Of a DNA stretch of 64,000 nucleotides, positions 56,941 to 64,000 are shown in pieces. The notes below the pieces were generated by a model. That model saw nothing but the letters and a program-made list of their open reading frames with translations, was not told the origin of the DNA and searched no databases. Made by a program: the position numbers and the translations under genes. The DNA is from Rubrivivax sp. (GTDB taxonomy: Bacteria > Pseudomonadota > Gammaproteobacteria > Burkholderiales > Burkholderiaceae_C), in NCBI GenBank assembly GCA_027487905.1, contig JAIYCR010000098.1, positions 1-64,000 of the forward strand, written 5' to 3'. Each line of letters begins with the position of its first letter. The stretch's first letter is position 1.

Positions 56941-57900
56941 TCAGGCGGCATGGCGCAGCCTCGGGTCGAGCACGCCATACAGCAGGTCGACCAGGAAGTT
57001 GATCGCGATGACCGAAGCGGCCAGCAGCATCACCACGCTTTGCACCACCGGAAGGTCGCGGTTGGCGATGGACTGGAAGACCAGCCGCCCGAGGCCCGGC
57101 AGCGTGAACACGTTCTCCACCACCACCGTGCCGGTGAGCAGGTTGGCGAACTGCAGGCCCATCACCGTCATCACCGGCACCGCCGCATTGCGCAGCACGT
57201 GCCGCCACAGCGCGGCGCGCCGGCTCAGTCCCTTGGCGCGCGCGGTGCGGACGTAGTCCTCGCGCAGCACATCCAGCACCGCCGAGCGGGTGATGCGGGC
57301 CAGGATGGCGGCCTGCACCAGCGCCAGCGAGAACGCCGGCAGCGCCAGTGCGCCCAGTGCCGCGCCCACGCTGCCCCCGTCGGCCTCGGTCCAGCCCGGG
57401 AAGCCGCCGGCCGAGACCCACTGCAGCTGAACGGCGAACACGAGGATCAGCAGGATGGCGAACCAGAAGCTCGGGATGGCCACGCCGAGCTGGCTCAGCG
57501 CCATCACGCCCAGGTCGCCGGGCCGGTTGTGGCGCGACGCCGCATAGACGCCCATGAAGACGGCGGCCACGCTGGCCAGCAGCATGGCCATCACCGCCAG
57601 CGGCACCGTCACCTCCAGCCGCTGCAGCACCAGTTCGGCCACCGGGGTGTCGTAGGTGAGGCTGGTGCCCAGGTCGCCGCGCGCCAGCCCCAGCACCCAG
57701 TGGGCGTAGCGCTCCCAGGCCGGGCGATCCAGACCGAGCCGGGCCTCCAGCGCCGCCAGCGATTCGGGGGTTGCCGAGTCGCCCAGGATCACCTCGGCGG
57801 CATTGCCCGGCAGCAGGTCGAGCACCGCGAACACCACGACCGATGCGGCCAGCAGCGTCAGTGCGAAGGCAGCCAGGCGGCGCAGCAGGTAGACGGCCAT
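56941..57900 (-). CDS. Peptide-type ABC permease (DppB/OppB type)
   Basis: A 319-residue permease with six TM segments. N-terminal Y-L-L-R-R-L-A-A-F-A-L-T and D-L-L-P-G-N-A, then the EAA loop E-D-Y-V-R-T-A-R-A-K-G-L-S, H-V-L-R-N-A-A-V-P-V, and the end F-L-V-D-L-L-Y-G-V-L-D-P-R-L. It pairs with the DppC-type gene. No ribosome site is clear. Confidence 0.93.
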   Translation of the reverse strand: MAVYLLRRLAAFALTLLAASVVVFAVLDLLPGNAAEVILGDSATPESLAALEARLGLDRPAWERYAHWVLGLARGDLGTSLTYDTPVAELVLQRLEVTVPLAVMAMLLASVAAVFMGVYAASRHNRPGDLGVMALSQLGVAIPSFWFAILLILVFAVQLQWVSAGGFPGWTEADGGSVGAALGALALPAFSLALVQAAILARITRSAVLDVLREDYVRTARAKGLSRRAALWRHVLRNAAVPVMTVMGLQFANLLTGTVVVENVFTLPGLGRLVFQSIANRDLPVVQSVVMLLAASVIAINFLVDLLYGVLDPRLRHAA

Positions 57901-57943
57901 CGGGCGGGATCGCGGGCGGGTCGGGTTGGGGGCGGACCCGGGC

Positions 57944-58864
57944 TCAGCCCCTGGGGCGGCGTCCACCCCGCGGGTTGCGCGGGCCGTTGCCGGGGCGGCC
58001 CCGGGAGGCCGGTGGGCCACCCGGACGGCCACGGACGGAGGCCTTGGGGTCGGCGGCGCCAGCGACGGCTCGAGGCCGGGTGATGTCGGCCAGCAGCAGC
58101 GTGGCGCGCACCAGCATCTCCACGGCGTCGCCCAGTTCGGTGGGCGGCTCCAGGGTCTCGATCAGTTCGAGCAGCGCGTCGGCATCCTCCAGGTCGTCGG
58201 CGTCGAGGAACTGGCACAGCAGGGCCTGGGGCTCGGCCGCCGCCGGGTCGCCGAGTTCGAGCAGGTCCTGGAAGCTCGCCATCGCGTGCGCGAAGCCGGC
58301 CACCCAGGGGTAGACCGCCTCGCGAACGGTGTCGGGCATGGACTCGAAAGCGGCCCCTTCGTCGTCCTCCCCCCCGTCCTCTCCCTCGTCCTCCTCGCCA
58401 TCCGCCTCCCCATCCTCATCCCCGCTCCCGTCCCCGTCCCCGTCCACCTCCATCACCCACGGGTCGAACCACTGTCGCTGGGCGATGGCCGACTCCAGCG
58501 CGGCGTGGCGGTCGATGGCGACGCGGCGCATGCCCTCGACGGCCTCCCCCTCGGCGCCCGGCGCTGGCGGTGCACCCGTCGGGTGGGCGCCATCCGGGTC
58601 GAGCGCGGCGGCCCACCAGCGCGACAGGGGCACGGCGCGGGGCTGCAGCAGCACGCCGCACAGGAAGCCGTCGAGCATGGTGGCCGGCAGAGCATCGCCG
58701 CCCCGGCGTCCTTCCAGCGACTCGCGCAGCCTCTCGAAACGGTCGATGGTCGGGCCATCCGACGGCGTGTCGCTGGCGGTCGTCGGGACCGTTTCGGGGA
58801 GGCCCGGGCGGGCGCTGGGGGCGCCGGCAGGGCGGTGGGGTCGGGTGGGGGGGCGCGCGGGCAT
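57944..58864 (-). CDS. UPF0149 (YgfB/YecA) family protein with acidic insert
   Basis: A 306-residue protein. The UPF0149 core has [12 protein letters not shown] near residue 64 and W-V-A-G-F-A-H-A-M near 185. Between them (about residues 139-168) lies an insert made only of D, E, G, S and A, coded by simple GGA/GAC-like repeats. The C-terminus is Arg/Gly/Pro-rich (R-G-R-P-G-G-P-P) and basic, possibly nucleic-acid binding. The acidic and basic low-complexity parts are longer than in usual members. It lies 43 bp upstream of dppB on the same strand. Function unknown. Confidence 0.8.
   Translation of the reverse strand: MPARPPTRPHRPAGAPSARPGLPETVPTTASDTPSDGPTIDRFERLRESLEGRRGGDALPATMLDGFLCGVLLQPRAVPLSRWWAAALDPDGAHPTGAPPAPGAEGEAVEGMRRVAIDRHAALESAIAQRQWFDPWVMEVDGDGDGSGDEDGEADGEEDEGEDGGEDDEGAAFESMPDTVREAVYPWVAGFAHAMASFQDLLELGDPAAAEPQALLCQFLDADDLEDADALLELIETLEPPTELGDAVEMLVRATLLLADITRPRAVAGAADPKASVRGRPGGPPASRGRPGNGPRNPRGGRRPRG
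58362..58446. repeat. Simple-sequence tract within UPF0149 gene
   Basis: A low-complexity run of CCTC/GTC/CCC-type triplets (plus strand) coding for the acidic insert, with four consecutive CCGTCC-like units. It may vary in length between strains. Confidence 0.7.
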
Positions 58865-59199
58865 GGGGGCATTGTCCGGCCATGGCCGTCTTCCGCGTCC
58901 GTCCCGCCGCATCCGTCTGCCGCCATCCACAGTCCGGTGGAGGCCTGGTCGCAACGCGCCGCCTAGGATCGCGCCCGCGCTGTCGCACGCCAGGGTCATG
59001 TCGGCTCGGGCGAATCCAACCAGAGGGCGAGCGCGCCGGTGGCGCGCTCCAAGCCCCACCCGCCTGCGCCCGGCGCCCGAGATGCGCCCAGCATGTGCCC
59101 AGCATGTGCCCGACCGGCGCATCAGCCCCTGGACACCCGGCCCGCCCCGAGTTGACTAGACTCGCTGTCCCCCCGATTCCCCCCGCCGGAGACCAGCCC
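58865..59199. other. 335-bp divergent intergenic region
   Basis: This lies between the UPF0149 gene and mmsA and carries promoters in both directions by position. I see no gene. It contains two and a half copies of an 11-bp unit GTGCCCAGCAT (about 59084-59112). A TTGACT at 59152-59157 could be a -35 box for mmsA, but no good -10 follows at the right distance. Confidence 0.5.
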
Positions 59200-60720
<1,521 letters not shown>

Positions 60721-60748
60721 GCATCGATCGGGCCTGAGAGCCGACGGC

Positions 60749-60770
60749 GCCCGACCGGGGCCGGTCGGGC
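60749..60770. terminator. Candidate bidirectional terminator
   Basis: A near-perfect 22-base palindrome: GCCCGACCGG then GG then CCGGTCGGGC. It sits between the convergent ends of mmsA and the PhoX-type gene. It forms a strong GC stem, with direct repeats of CCCCGCTCAAG right after. No T-run. Confidence 0.5.
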
Positions 60771-60786
60771 CCCGCTCAAGCCCCGC

Positions 60787-62721
60787 TCAAGCCCCGATCA
60801 CCCCGCCATCCGCGCGCCGGATCACCACGGTGGCCGAGCGCGGCCGCCCGTCCGGGCGGCGGTCCGGCCAGTTCGAGAAGCGCCGCGGGTCGGCCGGGTC
60901 GCTGCGGTCGCTTGGCGTCTCGCCCGGGTGCTGGATGTTCACGAAGGCGGTGCGCCCGTCCGGCGTCCAGGTGATGCCGGTGACCTCGCAGTTCGTGGGC
61001 GCCGTCAGGAAGCGGCGCATCTCGCCGGTGGCCACGTCGCAGGCCAGCATCTGGTTGTTGCCGATGCGGGTGAATTCGCCCTTGTACATCTGGGTGGCGT
61101 GGGCGTCGGTCTGCACCCACAGCACGCCGCGCCGGTCGAAGGCGATGCCATCCGGGCAGGCGAAGAAGTCGCCCTTCACATTGCCCCTGGCCTCGGCCCG
61201 CTCGTTGGCCGGGTCGCCAGCGAGCACCAGGTGGTTCCAGCGGAATCCCGGGGCGTCGAAGTCGCCGTCTTCCTTCCAGCGGATGATCTGCCCCATGGTG
61301 TTGTTGGCGCGCGGGTTGGCCGCGTCCACCCCGGGGTTGCTGCCCACGCCGCGGCTGGAGTTGTTGGTGAGCGTGCAGTAGACCCAGCCGCTCGCCGGGT
61401 CGATGGCCAGCCACTCCGGGCGGTCCATCTTGGTGGCGCCCAGCAGGTCGCTCGCCTGGCGCGTCTTGATCACCACCTCGCCGGCGTCGGCGAAGCCGTT
61501 GGCCGCAGTGAGCGGGCCCTGGCCGTGCACCAGCGGAATCCACCGGCCGGTGCCGTCGGCATCGAAGCGCGCGACGTACAGCGTGCCGTGGTCGAGCAGC
61601 TCGCGGTTGGCCTGGGCGGCCGTCAGCCCGTTGCCTGCAGGGCGGATGCGGTCGCGGCTGACGAACTTGTAGATGTATTCGAAGCGGGCGTCCTCGCCCG
61701 AATAGACGACCGCCCGCTGGTCCTTCGTCACCGCGACCCAGGCGCCCTCATGGGCCGCCCGGCCGAGCGCGGTGCGCTTGATCGGCGTGCTGGTCGGGTC
61801 CATCGGGTCGAGCTCGACGACCCAGCCGAAGCGGTTGGGCTCATTGGGGTGGCGGGTGGCGTCGAAGCGCTCGTCGTGCTCCTGCCAGCGGTAGCCCCAG
61901 CTGTCCTTGCGCACGCCCCAGCGACGCTCGTGCGCCGAGGGGGTGTCGCCCCCGACGAAATAGCCCGAGAAGTTCTCCTCGCCGGAGAGGTAGGTGCCCC
62001 AGGGCGTGGCCGCGCTCGCGCAGTTGTTCAGCGTGCCCAGCACGCGCCGGCCGGTGGGGTCGGCGGCCGTGCACATCATCGGGTGGCCGGCGGCCGGGCC
62101 GCCGACGTCGAAGGGCGTGGCCATGGTGATGCGGCGCGCATAGCGCGACGGGCGCACCATCTGCCAGCCACTGTCGCGCTGCTCGACCTCGATGACCGAC
62201 AGGCCGTGCGCGGCCATGCTCTTGCGCACCTTCTCCGCGCTCCAGGTCCTCATGCCGTCGGCATGCAGCAGGCCGTCGTCGGCGTACTCGTGGTTCATCG
62301 CGAGCAGGCCGCGCCGGCTCGAACCCAGCGGGTAGAAGGCCAGCCCGTCGTGGTGCATGCCCATCTGCACTGCCTGGTCGGCGGCTGAGTTGGACGCATC
62401 GAAGCGGAAGGGCGGCATCTGCCCGGGCACGCCCACCGGTTCTCCCCAGGCGGCGATGACCTCGGCGATGTAGCCCTCGGGGACGACGAGCTGGTCGCCG
62501 AAGCCGGGCGGCACGGCCTTGAAGCCCAGCGTGGGCGACGGCGGCGTTGCCCCCGGGCTTGCACAGCCGCCCAGCGACGCGGCCAGCGGCGACAGCGCGG
62601 CCAGTGCGGCGAGCGCGGCGCCGCCCCGCAGCACGGCGCGACGGGCCGGGTCCGACACCTCGTGGATGCTTGGGTTGGCCGAGCGGTTGCTGTCTTCCAT
62701 CGAGTCGAAATCCTTGGGCAT
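60787..62721 (-). CDS. PhoX family phosphatase-like protein (DUF839)
   Basis: A 644-residue exported protein of the PhoX/DUF839 family. A Tat signal R-R-A-V-L-R-G-G-A-A-L-A with a lipobox-like L-G-G-C follows the short N-terminus. Conserved blocks include M-N-H-E-Y near residue 145, C-A-S-A-A-T-P-W-G-T-Y-L-S-G-E-E-N near 225, R-P-E-W-L-A-I-D, F-A-C-P-D-G-I-A-F-D and G-E-T. PhoX is a Ca/Fe-dependent phosphatase; the E-E-N and N-H-E ligand regions look kept. It may help with phosphate supply. AGGAG precedes the ATG. No Pho box was identified. Confidence 0.88.
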   Translation of the reverse strand: MPKDFDSMEDSNRSANPSIHEVSDPARRAVLRGGAALAALAALSPLAASLGGCASPGATPPSPTLGFKAVPPGFGDQLVVPEGYIAEVIAAWGEPVGVPGQMPPFRFDASNSAADQAVQMGMHHDGLAFYPLGSSRRGLLAMNHEYADDGLLHADGMRTWSAEKVRKSMAAHGLSVIEVEQRDSGWQMVRPSRYARRITMATPFDVGGPAAGHPMMCTAADPTGRRVLGTLNNCASAATPWGTYLSGEENFSGYFVGGDTPSAHERRWGVRKDSWGYRWQEHDERFDATRHPNEPNRFGWVVELDPMDPTSTPIKRTALGRAAHEGAWVAVTKDQRAVVYSGEDARFEYIYKFVSRDRIRPAGNGLTAAQANRELLDHGTLYVARFDADGTGRWIPLVHGQGPLTAANGFADAGEVVIKTRQASDLLGATKMDRPEWLAIDPASGWVYCTLTNNSSRGVGSNPGVDAANPRANNTMGQIIRWKEDGDFDAPGFRWNHLVLAGDPANERAEARGNVKGDFFACPDGIAFDRRGVLWVQTDAHATQMYKGEFTRIGNNQMLACDVATGEMRRFLTAPTNCEVTGITWTPDGRTAFVNIQHPGETPSDRSDPADPRRFSNWPDRRPDGRPRSATVVIRRADGGVIGA

Positions 62722-62831
62722 GCGCAGGCTCCTGGGTGGTGTGGGCTTGAATGGGCTCGAGCGGTGAAACAAGTGTGGGGTGCGAACCGGACGGCGCGTC
62801 GCTTGGGCGGGCGTTCCTGCGCGGGCGGTCC

Positions 62832-63710
62832 TCAGCCAGCCGTGTCGCCGCCCAGCCAGTCCAGCAGCCATTCGTTCACCGCCTCGGGCTGCTCGCGCTG
62901 GGGGAAGTGGCCGGCGCCGGGGATGCGCTCGAAGCGGTAGGGTCCGGTGAAGAAGGCGCCTTGGTCGTCCATCAGTTCGGCGCGCAGGTCATCGGCGCCG
63001 CACAGCGCCAGCGTGGGCACCGGGATGGGCCGGGCCATGCGTTCCCTGAGCGCGGCCAGCTTCGGGTCGCCTCGGCTGGGGTCGAGCATGGCGCGGTAGT
63101 AGCCCAGCGTGGCGCCGAGCACGCCGGGTTGCGCCAGCATGGTCTTCACCTGGGCAATGTGCCGGACGTCTTCGAAGCCTGCAGTCGTCCAGTACTGCCA
63201 GAGGTAGTCGATGAAGGCGTAGTTCCGCTCGGCGATGGCCTGCTCGGGCAGTTCGGGCAGCTGGAAGAACCACCAGTGGAAGGAGCGGTGGATGTGCCGG
63301 GGGTCCAGCAGGCTGCGGCGCACCTCGGCGGGGTGGGGAACGGCCATCAGCACCGCGCGGCGCACCCGCTCGGGATGCGCGGCGAGCAGGGCATAGCCGA
63401 TGATCGCGCCCCAGTCCTGGCCGACGAAGTGCATCGGCTCGCCCTGGCCGATCACCTCGATGAGCGCGGCGATGTCGGCCACCAGGGTGGCCTTGTCGAA
63501 CCAGCCGTCGGTGGGCACGGTGGTGGGCGGATAGCCGCGCAGGAAGGGTGCGTACACCCGGTAGCCCACCCGCGCCAGCGCGGCCATCTGGTGGCCCCAG
63601 GTGTGGGCGTTGTCGGGAAAGCCGTGCAGCAGCAGCACCGCGGGGCCCGGACCCTCGGTGTTGGCAGTCAGGCAGGCGAAGTCGATCCCATTGGCGTGGA
63701 AGGTCTGCAT
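62832..63710 (-). CDS. Alpha/beta hydrolase (epoxide hydrolase-like)
   Basis: A 292-residue alpha/beta hydrolase. The oxyanion motif is H-G-F-P-D; the nucleophile elbow is G-Q-D-W-G, so the nucleophile is Asp, as in epoxide hydrolases and haloalkane dehalogenases. The acid is in G-A-D-D and the His in G-A-G-H-F-P-Q. The cap domain contains W-W-F-F-Q-L-P. Substrate unknown. The start is uncertain: ATG at 63710 has no ribosome site; an upstream ATG is at 63746. Confidence 0.88.
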   Translation of the reverse strand: MQTFHANGIDFACLTANTEGPGPAVLLLHGFPDNAHTWGHQMAALARVGYRVYAPFLRGYPPTTVPTDGWFDKATLVADIAALIEVIGQGEPMHFVGQDWGAIIGYALLAAHPERVRRAVLMAVPHPAEVRRSLLDPRHIHRSFHWWFFQLPELPEQAIAERNYAFIDYLWQYWTTAGFEDVRHIAQVKTMLAQPGVLGATLGYYRAMLDPSRGDPKLAALRERMARPIPVPTLALCGADDLRAELMDDQGAFFTGPYRFERIPGAGHFPQREQPEAVNEWLLDWLGGDTAG

Positions 63711-63861
63711 CGGGGCATCATCGCGCGCTGGCGCCGCGGCCTCCATCGGCGCAACCCCGAGCGGTCGGCCCTGCCCTTGCCCCGCTCGCCCGGCGTCACC
63801 TGCTGTCACCCGCCGCCACCCCCACCCACACCTCCACCCTCACCCTCTTCCCCTGCCTGCC

Positions 63862-64000
63862 ATGACCCGGACTGCCTCGACGCCGCAGCGAACCGTCCTC
63901 ATCACCGGCGCCTCCGGCGGCATCGGCGCGGCCTGCGCGAGGGCCTGCGCGCGCGACGGCTGGGCGGTGGCCGTGCACTACCGCAGCCAGGCACAGGCCG
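63862..64000 (+). CDS. SDR-family oxidoreductase, N-terminal part
   Basis: The first 46 codons of a short-chain dehydrogenase/reductase. The Rossmann motif reads V-L-I-T-G-A-S-G-G-I-G (T-G-x-x-x-G-x-G), followed by A-V-A-V-H-Y-R-S, where an Arg after the second strand favours NADP(H). The gene runs off the window. A pyrimidine-rich stretch precedes the ATG and no Shine-Dalgarno is seen. Substrate cannot be told. Confidence 0.85.
   Translation, partial: MTRTASTPQRTVLITGASGGIGAACARACARDGWAVAVHYRSQAQA

Overview
The window is very GC-rich and densely coded. It reads as a chromosome segment of a betaproteobacterium, most likely Burkholderiales of the Leptothrix/Rubrivivax/Sphaerotilaceae or Comamonadaceae kind. 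Pointers are a PHB-granule protein of PhaM type, a DUF3567 protein, glycolate oxidase genes glcDEF, methionine synthase split into two genes with an S-adenosylhomocysteine riboswitch, TRAP and peptide ABC transporters, and Tat signals on many exported proteins. I saw no rRNA, tRNA, CRISPR array, IS element or prophage.

Layout. 0-6 kb: the tail of a fasciclin-domain gene, a small unknown gene, an aromatic aminotransferase with glutathione peroxidase, and a DUF1800/DUF1501 export pair. 6-11 kb: the two halves of cobalamin-dependent methionine synthase (metH), separated by an OmpA-like lipoprotein gene on the other strand, with an SAH riboswitch before the larger half. 11-20.6 kb: rhodanese, a GGDEF-EAL protein, a tandem AAA+ ATPase with a DUF3567 protein, a DUF3108 protein divergent from an FAH-like pseudoenzyme, then phaM and a FIST sensor. 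20.8-24.8 kb: glcDEF. 24.8-36.2 kb: TerB-like, EamA transporter, TTC38-like protein, amidase and parts of a peptide ABC transporter (solute-binding protein, two ATPases), with a TRAP operon lying between the two ATPase genes. 36.3-38.7 kb: a molybdopterin-fold periplasmic protein with a hybrid histidine kinase. 38.7-40.2 kb: a FrnE-type DsbA and an orphan lipoprotein. 56-64 kb: the two ABC permeases that match the ATPases 20 kb away, a UPF0149 protein, mmsA, a PhoX-type protein, an alpha/beta hydrolase and the start of an SDR gene.

The most unusual region is 40.2-55.7 kb: twelve genes on the minus strand, packed with overlaps or short gaps, that look like one operon. In order of transcription they encode a short protein of 31-32-residue Q/G/N repeats, a small Cys/Asn-rich secreted protein, a CsgG/HfaB-like protein fused to a peptidoglycan-binding-like segment and a DUF4384-like domain, a small secreted protein, a DUF2807 adhesin-like protein, a longer repeat protein of the same design, an OmpA-like protein, an ECF sigma factor, a probable anti-sigma factor, a caspase-like protease, a 1630-residue lipoprotein with RCC1-like, Ig-like and NHL repeats, and a propeller-caspase fusion. 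My inference is a self-regulated curli-like surface-fibre system joined to caspase-like proteases. The repeats, CsgG resemblance and caspase dyads are visible in the sequence; the joint function is a hypothesis.
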